From IMG/VR virus record IMGVR_UViG_3300018074_000001, positions 1 through 43,316 of that record: a stretch of 43,316 nt of DNA; one strand, given 5' to 3'. The position numbers and the translations under genes are program-made. Shown here piece after piece: positions 22,794 to 31,827 of the stretch. This stretch comes from a virus. The number at the start of each line of letters is the position of its first letter. Position 1 is the stretch's first letter. The notes beneath the pieces were generated by a model. That model saw only the letters and a list, made by a program, of their open reading frames with translations. It ran no database searches and was not told the DNA's origin.

Positions 22794-24374
22794 TCATAGC
22801 CTCGCCGTCGGCTCCAGATCTAAGTCGAAGCCGATGAGCTTCCAGTTGGCGCCCACCTCGAAGCACTCGACGCGGTAGGCCAGATAGCGGAACGTGCCGA
22901 AGAAGCCGAGCTTCACGGTCGTCCCCTGCGTGAAGTTCTGCGCGGGCTGCCACGAGACCGGAGCCTTGCGGCCCATCGAGAACCCGATGGCAATCGAGAA
23001 GGTGATTCCGTCGTCGCACACGAACTTGGGCCAAATCTCGCGCATCACCGCCAGGTGCCCGTGGTCGATCACGATCTCGCCGCGCGAGGTGCCCTTCACC
23101 GCCACGCCGATGCGCTCGACCCAGTTGGGCGAGGCGTCATCCATGTCCACCTTGTCCCCATTCACCCGGAGCACCAACTCCGTACTCATCAGGGCAAGCC
23201 CCTCGACCGAGCGCTCGTAGGTATTGCTTTCCCAGGTAGTGGGGTCTTGCGCGGGCCAGTCGCCCACCACCGTAGCCCAGGTACTGGCGCTGCCGGTCAG
23301 CGAAGTCGGACCGGACGAGATGGCGTGGTAGTTGTCTTCGATGTCGCGGATCGTCCAGGTGTCGAATTGCCAGTTCCAGACCAGGGCGAGGTTATTGACC
23401 GCGGTGCCGCCGGAGGAAAAGGTGATCCAGATCTCCTTGGCGGTCATCTTCCGCACCACGCGCACCTTGTCATAGGAGGCAGGAGTCAGTTGCGAGAAGA
23501 ACCAGCGCTTGGTCCGGTCGTAGCCTATACTCGTCACGCTTTGCAGGTCGTGGATGACGAAGTCGTCGCCGGTCACTTGGAAGACTTTGTTGAGGAAGGT
23601 GGCCGCGCAGCCCTGCGCGAGCGTGCCGATCTCCGAGAACACCCGGCGGAAGGCCATGATGTCCTGGCCGCCAATGAAGGTCATCGCCCACGTTTGGCTC
23701 CCGGTCATGATCATGAACTGGTTGCCGACCTGCATGCCGTCGATGATGCGGTCTTCGCCTTCTGAAAGCGAAACCTGCCCGGCATCGAGTGTCTCGTCAG
23801 CTACATCCCAGGAGGGCGGGATTCCCAACGGATCGGCCGGGTGCGACCACATGACGAGGCGATCGTCGCGTTCACCTGAGATCGTCACATCGAGAGCCAC
23901 CAGGAATTCCTTGAAAGGCGCGATCACCTTGGCGCGGTGCGTGGCGGGCCAGTTGGAGAGGTCGGCCAGATCAGACGCCGCGCTCGGCAGATCCCAGTTC
24001 TGGGGCACGTCAACGCCGTTGTTCAGGATCAGGTGGTCGTTGAACATGCCGCCGTTCCAGAAGTCTTGCGCCGTTCCGGTATAAGGGCCGGCAAGGCGGG
24101 TGATATCGGTGACGGTATCGCCCGAGAGAGCCATCACCTGTTGAAGGCTCGTGTAGACCCAGAACCTGCCGATCAGGCTGTGGACGTAGAAGAGGCCATA
24201 GGGGATGGGCGAGCCGCCGGCATCAGTCACGGTGTGCCAGGAGGGCGCCCGCTGGACGCCGCCGAGTTCGAATTGCACGTTGCGGCAATCGTTCCAAAAG
24301 GCGGGCGGCAGGTCGTAGGGGGGCTGGTCGATGATGAGCCCGGTCTTGCCGACGAATTGGACGGGGACGATCAT
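22794..24374 (-). CDS. tail nozzle / tail tubular protein B-like (526 aa)
   Basis: The 526-residue product starts MIVPVQFVGKTGLIIDQPPYDLPP and continues with WNDCRNVQF, a pattern of podovirus nozzle or stabilisation proteins. A beta-propeller-like middle (repeated GDDFVIHDLQS, MIMTGSQTWAM segments) fits the nozzle at the tail tip. It overlaps the adaptor gene by ATGA, the usual order adaptor then nozzle. Assignment rests on context and pattern. Confidence 0.7.
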   Translation of the reverse strand: MIVPVQFVGKTGLIIDQPPYDLPPAFWNDCRNVQFELGGVQRAPSWHTVTDAGGSPIPYGLFYVHSLIGRFWVYTSLQQVMALSGDTVTDITRLAGPYTGTAQDFWNGGMFNDHLILNNGVDVPQNWDLPSAASDLADLSNWPATHRAKVIAPFKEFLVALDVTISGERDDRLVMWSHPADPLGIPPSWDVADETLDAGQVSLSEGEDRIIDGMQVGNQFMIMTGSQTWAMTFIGGQDIMAFRRVFSEIGTLAQGCAATFLNKVFQVTGDDFVIHDLQSVTSIGYDRTKRWFFSQLTPASYDKVRVVRKMTAKEIWITFSSGGTAVNNLALVWNWQFDTWTIRDIEDNYHAISSGPTSLTGSASTWATVVGDWPAQDPTTWESNTYERSVEGLALMSTELVLRVNGDKVDMDDASPNWVERIGVAVKGTSRGEIVIDHGHLAVMREIWPKFVCDDGITFSIAIGFSMGRKAPVSWQPAQNFTQGTTVKLGFFGTFRYLAYRVECFEVGANWKLIGFDLDLEPTARL

Positions 24375-25042
24375 TGATGACCGGCCTCCCAGTGAACTTG
24401 CCCGAGCAGGGCGTCTTCGCCCGAACCGATGACGGCGCGGCGCATGGACTCGAGGCGCGAGGTGGTCTCCTGGGCAATACGGCGCCGGGCTTCGGCACGG
24501 TCCTGCCCAAACAGCGTGGCCGCCTCGTTATCGCGGATGTTGCGCGCCACATGCCATCCGGCTTCGGCGACCAGGAGGTCTTCGGCTTTGGTGCTCCAGA
24601 GGTTCTCGCTCGATCCGTTCGTGAGCGGGACATCCCGTTTGTAGTAAGGAATGTCAAACGTGTAACTCTGATCGGGAGCGGGGGTCATACCCACGAAGGA
24701 ACCAATGATATAGAAATTTTTGGGTACGCCGAAGCCAGGTTCCATGGTGACGTGCTCTAAGTAAGCACCGTAGACCAGGAAGGAGCGGTTGTAATACTCC
24801 GTACTATTGGTGGGCTTGCGGATATAGATGATGTCCTCGATCAATTCGATGAAATCATCCGGCAAGATTTGTGTCGTGGCGTCGGAATCGACGGTGGCCA
24901 CTGCCTGCAAAAACCAGGGATAGGGCGGCGTCTTTTCGAGCGCCCGCTGCGCCTGCTGAATCTCCCGATAGATCATCTGGTTGATGTCGGAGCGCTGCCC
25001 CAGCCGACCGGCGAGAAGAGCGGTCATGTCATCGAGTGTCAT
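24371..25042 (-). CDS. head-tail adaptor / tail tubular protein A-like (223 aa)
   Basis: The 223-residue product has an N-terminal helix pair (INQMIYREIQQAQRALEK), a central beta domain with DIPYYKRDVPLTNG, and a C-terminal helix AEDLLVAEAGWHVARNIRDNEAA. This matches podovirus adaptor proteins that ring the portal and carry the nozzle. It is coupled to the nozzle gene by ATGA. Confidence comes from both motif and position. Confidence 0.72.
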   Translation of the reverse strand: MTLDDMTALLAGRLGQRSDINQMIYREIQQAQRALEKTPPYPWFLQAVATVDSDATTQILPDDFIELIEDIIYIRKPTNSTEYYNRSFLVYGAYLEHVTMEPGFGVPKNFYIIGSFVGMTPAPDQSYTFDIPYYKRDVPLTNGSSENLWSTKAEDLLVAEAGWHVARNIRDNEAATLFGQDRAEARRRIAQETTSRLESMRRAVIGSGEDALLGQVHWEAGHQ

Positions 25043-25045
25043 GGC

Positions 25046-25765
25046 TTACCACCCGTACTCCATGACGATGCAGTAGCCGGAACCTCCGGCTCCTCCGGGA
25101 GCCGAGCTGGCATCGCCGACGAAACCGCCCCCGCCGCCGCCGCCGCTGTTGGGGGAAGCATCGCCGGCCGAGAACCCGCCGTTCCCGCCGCCCTGACCGC
25201 CGAAGCTCGCCGAGCCGGACTGGGAAGGATCTCCGAACATGCCGAAATGGCCAGGGAAAATAATGTCCCCGGTGCTGATATTCCTGGCGTGAACGCCCCC
25301 AGGATAGTGAGCGATCCCTCCGTTAATACCGCCCTTGGCCTGGCATTGCGTGACCGGTCCGGCCGTGGTGAAGGTGGTGTCTTCCCCCGGCGAGCCTAAT
25401 CCCGCCGGCGCCGTCCCTCCTATGCCGCCGGCCCCGATGGTGACCGTGGCGCTGGCGATAGCGGAGACATCGAGTAGCTTGATGGCAACCGCCCCGCTCG
25501 AACCACTTCCTCCCGAGTAGGCGTCTATCGTGCCGCCATTCCCGCCGCCCCCGCCGCCGAGGCAATAAATGAGGATTTTCTTCACGTTCGCTGGACGGTT
25601 CCATGTTCCTGAAATGGTGTACTCCCGGATGCCCGTCAGGAAGGTAATCGACTGCATCACCGTCTTGATGAGGCGGATGTGGTCGTCGCCCGCCGAGACG
25701 GCGTCGGTCGAGAGCGGATTGGCGGGGACCAAATCCCCGATGCCCGTGCCTGTTTCAAGCCCCAT
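25046..25765 (-). CDS. glycine-rich collar/tail fibre-like protein (239 aa)
   Basis: The 239-residue product has an N-terminal SAGDDHIRLIKTVMQSI motif found in phage fibre/collar proteins. A long glycine-rich body with GGGGGGNGG and GGGIGGTAPAGLGSPGE runs follows, resembling polyglycine-sandwich receptor-binding tips. It may be a side fibre or adhesin. Its start overlaps the glycosyltransferase end by 11 bp. Confidence 0.6.
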   Translation of the reverse strand: MGLETGTGIGDLVPANPLSTDAVSAGDDHIRLIKTVMQSITFLTGIREYTISGTWNRPANVKKILIYCLGGGGGGNGGTIDAYSGGSGSSGAVAIKLLDVSAIASATVTIGAGGIGGTAPAGLGSPGEDTTFTTAGPVTQCQAKGGINGGIAHYPGGVHARNISTGDIIFPGHFGMFGDPSQSGSASFGGQGGGNGGFSAGDASPNSGGGGGGGFVGDASSAPGGAGGSGYCIVMEYGW

Positions 25766-26450
25766 GGTTGGTTATCTCCTCGGTAGCGCGCCCTTCGTAA
25801 ATGACCGTGGTATTGTCCACTCTATGTTCCTCGTACCGCGGGAGGGAATACATCTTGTTGCCCCAATGGCCGACCAGTGCGGAAGTGTCGTGATCGACCC
25901 AGATGGGGATGCCTGCTTTTTCGAGCTTCTCGCAGAAGCCCCAGTCTTCCCCCTGCCACCTCTGTTCGGACTCGATCCACTTCACCGGGAACCACGGCTT
26001 CCTGATGTCATGGAACACCGTAGCCTTGATCATCATCACGCCCGTGCCGACGCGCCAGACCTTCTCGAGTCCGGTGGTCCGCTCGCACGGGATGAGCTTG
26101 CCCGCTTCGTCGATCCCTTGGCAGGCGGTCTCCATCGGCGGGTCGACTTTGGTAGCGATGTTGCACGCGACGACTGCCCGCTGGTGAGTGAGCAGCCGCG
26201 CGACAACGCTGGCGGGAAACGATTGATCGGTGTCGATGAACAGTAAGTGCGTGAAGGAATACTTGAGCGCCATCTCGCCGAAGTGCTGGCGGGCTGCCCA
26301 CAGCATGGAGGTCTTGTGGTTCAAGACCGCCATCTCGATTTGAGGCTCGTGGCGCATCGTCTGGGTGAGCATATTGCACATGGCCATCCCAAATTGATCG
26401 CTCCAGTGGCCTGTGGTGGGAAACCCGACCAACACTTTGGCTGAGATCAC
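25755..26450 (-). CDS. GT-A type glycosyltransferase candidate (231 aa)
   Basis: Read from GTG 26450 (GGGAG 9 bases upstream), the 231-residue product has HLLFIDTDQSF with a DTD metal site, a WRVGTGVMMIKATVF strand, and QGEDWGFCEKLEKAG, the ED acidic motif of GT-A enzymes. It sits between the capsid and collar genes in the late transcript, so it may glycosylate a virion protein; sugar transfer to DNA is a less likely alternative given the late position. No acceptor is evident. Confidence 0.7.
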   Translation of the reverse strand: MISAKVLVGFPTTGHWSDQFGMAMCNMLTQTMRHEPQIEMAVLNHKTSMLWAARQHFGEMALKYSFTHLLFIDTDQSFPASVVARLLTHQRAVVACNIATKVDPPMETACQGIDEAGKLIPCERTTGLEKVWRVGTGVMMIKATVFHDIRKPWFPVKWIESEQRWQGEDWGFCEKLEKAGIPIWVDHDTSALVGHWGNKMYSLPRYEEHRVDNTTVIYEGRATEEITNHGA

Positions 26451-26473
26451 GCGGATTGTCTCCCGGCTTCGAG

Positions 26474-27688
26474 TTAGATGACCACCATATTGCCGATATA
26501 GGCGCAGGTTTCCTCGGCGAGCACCTCGAGTCCGCACTCGGTGAGCCAGCCGTCGATGATCGAGTCGGTGCCCTTGTCCTGTTGATCCTCCATCAGCTTG
26601 GTGTCGCGGAGGAAGCGGTACTTCAGGACCGTGGGATCGAGGATGAAGGCGGAGTTCGTATATTGCGCGTGGACGTTCATGAGCGGGTGGGTCTTGAACC
26701 CGATCTGCCCCTGCGGCAGCGTCCACACGTTGAGGTTCATCCCGAACATCTTGACGACACCTTCCTGATTAATGACGCTGTCGGTCTTGGCCAGTTTGTT
26801 CAGCGAATTGAGGAAGCCGTTGCCGCAGAACGCGATGCGCTGATCGCCGGCGCGGGTATCCCAATTCCAAATTGGATACGTCGCATCCATGAACGTCGAC
26901 GTGGTGATGCCGGTCGACGACTGGAAGATCGTCACGTTCGACGTGATGAAGCTCCGCAGGCCGCCCGTGGTGCGGGTCAGGTTGCCGGTAGCTTGGGGAG
27001 ACGGGTCGACAACCTCGGATGCCAGCCCGTAAAGGAACTGCATCTCAATGTCGCGGCCGTGAGCGAAAGTGGCCCTCTCCCGGTCGTTCTTATAGGCATC
27101 GCCGGTGCGGGCAAAGGTCTTATCCGCCGTGCCGGTAACGGCCCAATTCGTGCGGAAGATCTGGCAGTAGTTGGTGTACTTGGTCGGATTGTTCGATACC
27201 GACGCAGGCCGGGTCGAACCTTCTCCGAATGCCGTGCCGAGCGCGGTCAGGAAAGTGAAGCCGGTGGTGAGGGCCACGGGCGTGGTGCCGAACTGGCCGC
27301 GCTTGAGCACAACCGTAGTGTCGGAGGTCACCGACGATACGAGAGCGATCTCAACGTTGGCCGCCACGTAGGACACCGGCTCGGTGGTGCCGATCGAGTC
27401 GACCTTGATGAGTTGGTTCGGCCGGAGCGCGAGGGCGCCGCCGGTCACCGTGAGCGTTTGTGAGGTGGTGATAAAGGCAGCGGTCAGCGTCAGGCGGATG
27501 ACGGTGTTGCGCTCATTCCACCATGAGAACTGCGGGTCGGTAACCGAGGAAGAACCGAGCTTCTCGGTGAGGGCAAACAGCGGCGATTTGCCGTTGGGGT
27601 TGAGGAAGAGGATGGTCTCCCGGAAAGATTTGGGGCGCTCGTCGGTGCCCCAGTCGTCAGTGGCGCGAACGCCTGCGAAAAATGCCAT
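26474..27688 (-). CDS. major capsid protein (HK97 fold, SU10/DUF5309-like)
   Basis: The 404-residue product follows the scaffold gene and resembles DUF5309/SU10-type capsid proteins. It has an N-terminal RETILFLNPNGKSPLFAL region, a beta insertion around residues 80-140, NYCQIFRTNWAVTGTAD, then GDAYKNDRERA, and a C-terminal LKYRFLRDTKLMEDQQDKGTD. No protease gene was recognised nearby, so maturation by cleavage is uncertain. It would form the icosahedral shell. Confidence 0.85.
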   Translation of the reverse strand: MAFFAGVRATDDWGTDERPKSFRETILFLNPNGKSPLFALTEKLGSSSVTDPQFSWWNERNTVIRLTLTAAFITTSQTLTVTGGALALRPNQLIKVDSIGTTEPVSYVAANVEIALVSSVTSDTTVVLKRGQFGTTPVALTTGFTFLTALGTAFGEGSTRPASVSNNPTKYTNYCQIFRTNWAVTGTADKTFARTGDAYKNDRERATFAHGRDIEMQFLYGLASEVVDPSPQATGNLTRTTGGLRSFITSNVTIFQSSTGITTSTFMDATYPIWNWDTRAGDQRIAFCGNGFLNSLNKLAKTDSVINQEGVVKMFGMNLNVWTLPQGQIGFKTHPLMNVHAQYTNSAFILDPTVLKYRFLRDTKLMEDQQDKGTDSIIDGWLTECGLEVLAEETCAYIGNMVVI

Positions 27689-27712
27689 TGAAGTTCTCCT
27701 TGCTTTCGAGCC

Positions 27713-28744
27713 CTAACGGCTGCCGCGCGCGTGGTTCACCATGTCCGCGAACACGTTGTACGAGGGGGTTGGTGAAGGGGCTACGCTGCCGGGACCAAGC
27801 GGGGTGCGGGCAACGATGTTGCCGTTCCCGTTCTGGTATTGGGGCTGGGCCGCAGGAGGCTGTTGAGCATTAGGTGCTGGGGCATTGGTGGAGGGAGACA
27901 AGCCGAGCATATTGCGTACCAATATGCCGATCTCCCGGGTGGCGATGTCCCGGGTGAGTCCCGGATTACCGCGGTTGGCCTGTATGTAGAGGGCCGAAAT
28001 TCTGTCGATCTCGTGCTTGGGCACTTGCCGCAAGTCCTGGTTGACGGTGAAGAAGTCGTTCTCGGCCTGATGCACGGCAAACATCTGCTGGATGGTCGAA
28101 TGAACCACCTGCGCCATCTGCTGGCGGATCTGGGGATGCTCGGCGATGATCTGCGGCATCTGCTGCTGGAGCGTGGCGACGGTCGCCTCGTAGGCGTTGA
28201 GCGTAATGTCGGCAGCCATATCGGGGAGCACGCGCTCGGGTTCGGTCGCCATCATCAGCGCCCGGTCGGGGGTGAGTTGATACGAAGAAGCAATCTGCTG
28301 GCGCACCGTGTCGCGGACCTGGGCATGCTGCGCGGCCTGCTGCTGCTGCGTCATGGGCGGCGCTTGCTGCTGGTATGGCTGCGGAGCTTGCTGCTGATAT
28401 TGCGGCTGCGCCTGCTGATACTGCGGCTGCGGTGGTCGCTGCTGCTGTCCGGCTAGCCCGGGAGCGGGCGGCGCGCCGTTAGGCCCCTTCCCGATCGAGG
28501 GCACCACCGGCTGCGGAGGCTTGGCTTCGGCCGGGCCGCGGGCGTGGCCCATGATGTCGGCGAGCACCGATTCCTGGCGGGCCGCGGTTTCTTTGCCAGG
28601 TGCGCTTGAAGGAGATGAAGAGGCGGAACTGTCTGATGACGGCGGAGCGGAGGTACCGCCGCCGCCAAGATCCGCCCCTCCCCCCTCGGCCTCGGCCGAG
28701 AGAAGCCCTATATTCATTTCATCAAAACTACTCTTCTTCCACAT
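27713..28744 (-). CDS. scaffolding protein (343 aa)
   Basis: ATG at 28744 is chosen; an upstream TTG would add two residues. The product is acidic and low-complexity at the N-terminus (Ser/Gly/Pro), has a Gln/Pro-rich block (about 100-145, repeats of QYQQ and QPYQQQAPP), and a helical C-terminal half. ADIMGHARG near residue 65 and ADMVNHARG at the very end are an internal echo. Position between portal and capsid and the composition fit a scaffold that guides capsid assembly. Confidence 0.75.
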   Translation of the reverse strand: MWKKSSFDEMNIGLLSAEAEGGGADLGGGGTSAPPSSDSSASSSPSSAPGKETAARQESVLADIMGHARGPAEAKPPQPVVPSIGKGPNGAPPAPGLAGQQQRPPQPQYQQAQPQYQQQAPQPYQQQAPPMTQQQQAAQHAQVRDTVRQQIASSYQLTPDRALMMATEPERVLPDMAADITLNAYEATVATLQQQMPQIIAEHPQIRQQMAQVVHSTIQQMFAVHQAENDFFTVNQDLRQVPKHEIDRISALYIQANRGNPGLTRDIATREIGILVRNMLGLSPSTNAPAPNAQQPPAAQPQYQNGNGNIVARTPLGPGSVAPSPTPSYNVFADMVNHARGSR

Positions 28745-29063
28745 TTTCAATCTCTCGCTTCAGTACTTCGATGGCATTGCGCCAGTTTTCGGCGAGGCGC
28801 TCGGGGGCCTGCCGGGCCATGTCAAGCCCTTCGCAATATCCCTGGAGGATTGCGGACTGCTGGAGCTGCTCTCCCACCAGGGGCTTAGTCGCAAGCTCAT
28901 CGCGTTTATAACGAAGAATGGCTCCGAGCTCACGGCGCAATATACGCCAGCCTGGGTGCTGCTCAAGAGCTTCAAGGTGCGTGAGATCATTGCGGTGCTC
29001 CGCCAGCTCCGTTGACCATGCTTGCAATCGCTGCTGTCGGACTTGTTCCGGGGTATCCGCCAC
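28728..29063 (-). CDS. small portal-associated helical protein (111 aa)
   Basis: GTG at 29063 has GGAGG 8 bases upstream. The 111-residue product is entirely helical and charged, starting ADTPEQVRQQRLQAW and ending in a run of glutamates. It overlaps the portal gene by 77 bp and the scaffold gene by 17 bp, so translation is coupled through the head module. No family was recognised; a portal- or scaffold-associated assembly role is inferred from position. Confidence 0.65.
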   Translation of the reverse strand: MADTPEQVRQQRLQAWSTELAEHRNDLTHLEALEQHPGWRILRRELGAILRYKRDELATKPLVGEQLQQSAILQGYCEGLDMARQAPERLAENWRNAIEVLKREIENVEEE

Positions 29064-30924
29064 CGCCTTCGCCTCCCATTGCCTGCCCCGCGGGGACCAT
29101 GTTGCCGGCCTGCATCTGCTGCATCGCCGCCTCGTCCGGCGTGATGCGGAACTGCGTGATGTTCTTCAAACCCGCCAGTGACGCCATGTGCCCGAAGATG
29201 CGCGAGATGTCGTACTGCTGGGCAATCTGCGGGTTCTTGCCGATCACCGAGAAGATCTCTTTCCACAGCGTGGCCTGCGCGAAGCGGTCTACGGGGAGCG
29301 TGCCGTCGACGGGCACGTAGTCGAATTCGCCCGTGATCATCGACTTATCGACCTGGACAAACTTGGTGCCCTGCATCAAGTCACCGGCGATGCGGAACAT
29401 CTTCTCCTGGTCGTAGAACTGTTGTAAGTTCGCCACCATTTTGCGGCTTAAACGCGACCATCCCAGCGCCGAGGCGAAGTCGCAGAATGTCTTCATGCGG
29501 TTCGCCCCCTGCGCGGCGGCGGTGCGTACTTCCGTCGCCGTTTTTCGCCCACGCCCGAGCGAACCCATGAGGGAGTCGTTACTCCCAGTGATCTGCTGCA
29601 TCAGCCCTTCGGTGAACTGCGTGTCGGAGAGATGGCCGCGCGTCGGATCGACGTTCATCAGTTCCGCGACGGCAGACCGCACGTCGGTGCCATAGCCTGT
29701 GCCCGGGCGCATGCGGACGATCCGTCCGGGTCCGCCGTCGATCAAGTCTTTCACATTGATGCGATCCGGATCGATGATCAGGTTCCCGTTCAACGAGCGC
29801 CGCACCGAGAACATGTGCGTGTTGTAGAGCCAGTTGATCACGTCGTTGAGCGGCTTGGTGACTTCCATCATGCCGCGCGTCGACGAGTCATAGCCGTCGC
29901 ATTCCCACGCGATCACGTCATACGGGAACTTGCAGTGACGGAGTCCGAGCGGAGCGGCTTTGATCAGAACGCTGTTGTTGGCTACGATGAACTCCCACTT
30001 TTGATAATTTTTGCCGGGGAGTTTCCACGATTCGGGGAAGAGATTAACGACGACGCGGAACAGCCCAACCTTACCGCCCTTCAGATCTTTCGGATCCCAT
30101 ACTTTATCCGCCGCCAGCATGTTATCGCGGCTACCCGAGGTCGAGGGAGCCATGGCATTTCCGCCGACGCCCATGCCGCCGCTTTCGAGTTTGTCGAGGT
30201 TGAATAAGTCCCACTCGTTCTTCATCGACTGGAGGCGGTCAATACTCATGAGCAGGGTGTGGCCGCAGAATTCTCCGTCTTGGAAGTTGACCAGCGGTAC
30301 ACCGGGGTCAGGATAGTAATCGAATGGCCGGACATTTTGGAGTACATTGCCGCAGTAGCCTTCCACTCGTTCTTCGACGAGTTCCCATTTCGGATCGGCA
30401 CCGAGATCGATGCCACCGAGGGTGGGGGCGATGGGCTGGTACTCCGAGAATATCTCGGTCTTTTTTACGTAATCGCTAGCTACAACACCAATTCCGAATT
30501 TAATTGCGTCCAATAACCAGATAAACTCAGCACTCGCCATGTCCCCGATGTCTTGGTTGTAACCCATTAAGGCTTCAAGACATTGCGTACTTTGTTCCGT
30601 CTCTCCATGGCGTCCTTTGAACTGCCACACTGGATCTCTTCCCAGGAAAACAGAGGTGGCATATGTATGCGAAGTCAGAGCTAACGCGTAAGAATACGGA
30701 AGAATGACCTCTGAGAACTGGCTGGCAGATCCCTGCTCCCGTGCTCTCTGTTTTTTGGAGGACATCTCCGTCTCTGGGAGATAAGCGCGGTAAAGATCTT
30801 CCGCTTTCCGCCAGCGTTCATGCCTTGAAGACATACGATCCCGGCTCGACTGGAACATGTGGAGGATTTTGGACAAGATCTCCTCATGTTGTTCGCTGTC
30901 GAAGGGGACTTTTAGCTTGCCCAT
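28987..30924 (-). CDS. portal protein (645 aa)
   Basis: The 645-residue product has typical podovirus portal features: NVRPFDYYPDPG, a WECDGYDSSTRGMMEVTKPLNDVINWLYNTH stretch split over the wing and stem, and GRGRKTATEVRTAAAQG. It forms the dodecameric DNA channel. ATG 30924 has AGGAGGG six bases upstream. The N-terminal part (about 30460-30920) is unusually A/T-rich (40-43% G+C in two hand-counted lines) and lies next to an HNH gene, hinting at local gene conversion. Confidence 0.85.
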   Translation of the reverse strand: MGKLKVPFDSEQHEEILSKILHMFQSSRDRMSSRHERWRKAEDLYRAYLPETEMSSKKQRAREQGSASQFSEVILPYSYALALTSHTYATSVFLGRDPVWQFKGRHGETEQSTQCLEALMGYNQDIGDMASAEFIWLLDAIKFGIGVVASDYVKKTEIFSEYQPIAPTLGGIDLGADPKWELVEERVEGYCGNVLQNVRPFDYYPDPGVPLVNFQDGEFCGHTLLMSIDRLQSMKNEWDLFNLDKLESGGMGVGGNAMAPSTSGSRDNMLAADKVWDPKDLKGGKVGLFRVVVNLFPESWKLPGKNYQKWEFIVANNSVLIKAAPLGLRHCKFPYDVIAWECDGYDSSTRGMMEVTKPLNDVINWLYNTHMFSVRRSLNGNLIIDPDRINVKDLIDGGPGRIVRMRPGTGYGTDVRSAVAELMNVDPTRGHLSDTQFTEGLMQQITGSNDSLMGSLGRGRKTATEVRTAAAQGANRMKTFCDFASALGWSRLSRKMVANLQQFYDQEKMFRIAGDLMQGTKFVQVDKSMITGEFDYVPVDGTLPVDRFAQATLWKEIFSVIGKNPQIAQQYDISRIFGHMASLAGLKNITQFRITPDEAAMQQMQAGNMVPAGQAMGGEGGGGYPGTSPTAAIASMVNGAGGAPQ

Positions 30925-30956
30925 TACGCGCCCTCCTGGGACAATAGAACGGACCG

Positions 30957-31013
30957 AGTGACGTGTTGCAGCGTCTCCCGGTCCTGACCGATAAAACCTT
31001 TCATGGAGGCTTT
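30957..31013 (+). promoter_or_regulatory. conserved leader of HNH endonuclease 2
   Basis: The leader aligns with that of HNH gene 3: GTGTTG at 30963, a small hairpin CGGT-CCTG-ACCG (30979-30990), then ACCTTTC and GGAGG before ATGGCTAA. The two leaders (30963-31013 and 35534-35584) keep these blocks with equal spacing, so leader and gene probably move as one unit. The hairpin could limit expression. Confidence 0.55.
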
Positions 31014-31550
31014 ATGGCTAATGGATATGGTATCCCGCTTCCCCAGTTTCCCCCTAAGGAAGAAGGAAAATTCTGGTCGAAGATCGACCGCCGCTCCGAT
31101 TCGGAGTGCTGGCTCTGGCAGGGCAATAGGTACCACAACGGATATGGGCAGCACATTGCTTGCGGGCGCACCATGAGAGCGCATCGCATCGCCTTCCTGC
31201 TGGGGCACGGAATAGATCCCGCGCCTTTCCTCGTTTGTCACACATGTGACCAAAGGTTGTGCTGTAATCCGAAACACTTGTGGCTCGGGACGGCGGTTCA
31301 AAATTCGCGTGATGCTGTGGCCAAGGGGCGCATGGCGCACGGGGATGATCACTACCTGCGGAGATACCCTGAACTTAGGCATGGACGACGGAATGGAGCA
31401 GCCAAACTGACCGAGGCTGACGTCATCGAGATCCGGAGACTCTACGCTACCGGAGACTGGTTGCAGCGCGAGATCGGCGCGAAGTTTGGCTTGAGAGCTG
31501 GCTATGTGTGCCTGATCGTGAACCGGAAGCTGTGGGCGCATGTGAAGTGA
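31014..31550 (+). CDS. HNH homing-type endonuclease 2 (178 aa)
   Basis: ATG 31014 has GGAGG 4 bases upstream. The product has SECWLWQG, HRIAFLLGHGIDP, then the HNH core CHTCDQRLCCNPKHLWLGT (75-93), and a C-terminal DNA-reading part AKLTEADVIEIRRLYATGDWLQREIGAKF, a helix-turn-helix. It is a close paralogue of the protein at 35585. It is oriented against the late genes, between portal and the small membrane proteins. Confidence 0.88.
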   Translation: MANGYGIPLPQFPPKEEGKFWSKIDRRSDSECWLWQGNRYHNGYGQHIACGRTMRAHRIAFLLGHGIDPAPFLVCHTCDQRLCCNPKHLWLGTAVQNSRDAVAKGRMAHGDDHYLRRYPELRHGRRNGAAKLTEADVIEIRRLYATGDWLQREIGAKFGLRAGYVCLIVNRKLWAHVK

Positions 31551-31552
31551 TC

Positions 31553-31633
31553 TCATTTGGTAAGCCACCTTATGGCGAACAAGCAGCCAATCACGGCGAG
31601 GACGAGCAGCGCGTAAAACGTCATCTCGGTCAT
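31553..31633 (-). CDS. tiny membrane protein (26 aa)
   Basis: The 26-residue product MTEMTFYALLVLAVIGCLFA followed by IRWLTK is one hydrophobic helix with a basic tail. Its ATG overlaps the stop of the upstream gene (ATGA). It lies 3 bases from the convergent HNH gene end. It may help lysis together with the two upstream membrane genes, but this is inference. Confidence 0.5.
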   Translation of the reverse strand: MTEMTFYALLVLAVIGCLFAIRWLTK

Positions 31634-31770
31634 TGCTTCAATTCGTAAATCAGATACCCGATGCCGAAGAGGACGACGAGGGCGATCAGGATTTCCGGCA
31701 ACGTCCAGGCTCTCGCCCAAGCGGGTTCGAGGCCCTTCAGATTCTCGAAGCGAAGCGGTGAACGTCCCAT
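31630..31770 (-). CDS. small single-pass membrane protein (46 aa)
   Basis: ATG 31770 has GGAGA about 8 bases upstream. The 46-residue product has a polar N-terminal half and one membrane helix (LPEILIALVVLFGIGYLIYEL). It is coupled by ATGA to the next tiny gene. No family was recognised; a lysis or late membrane role is possible from position. Confidence 0.55.
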   Translation of the reverse strand: MGRSPLRFENLKGLEPAWARAWTLPEILIALVVLFGIGYLIYELKQ

Positions 31771-31827
31771 GATAGAGAGTCTCCATCGTACTATGCACTC
31801 GCGGAAATGGGCTACGTTTCTGCATAG

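Noticed and set aside
26456-27463. 335-codon plus-strand open frame opposite the capsid gene
   Set aside because: It is antisense shadow; the minus-strand capsid protein is well supported by context and sequence.
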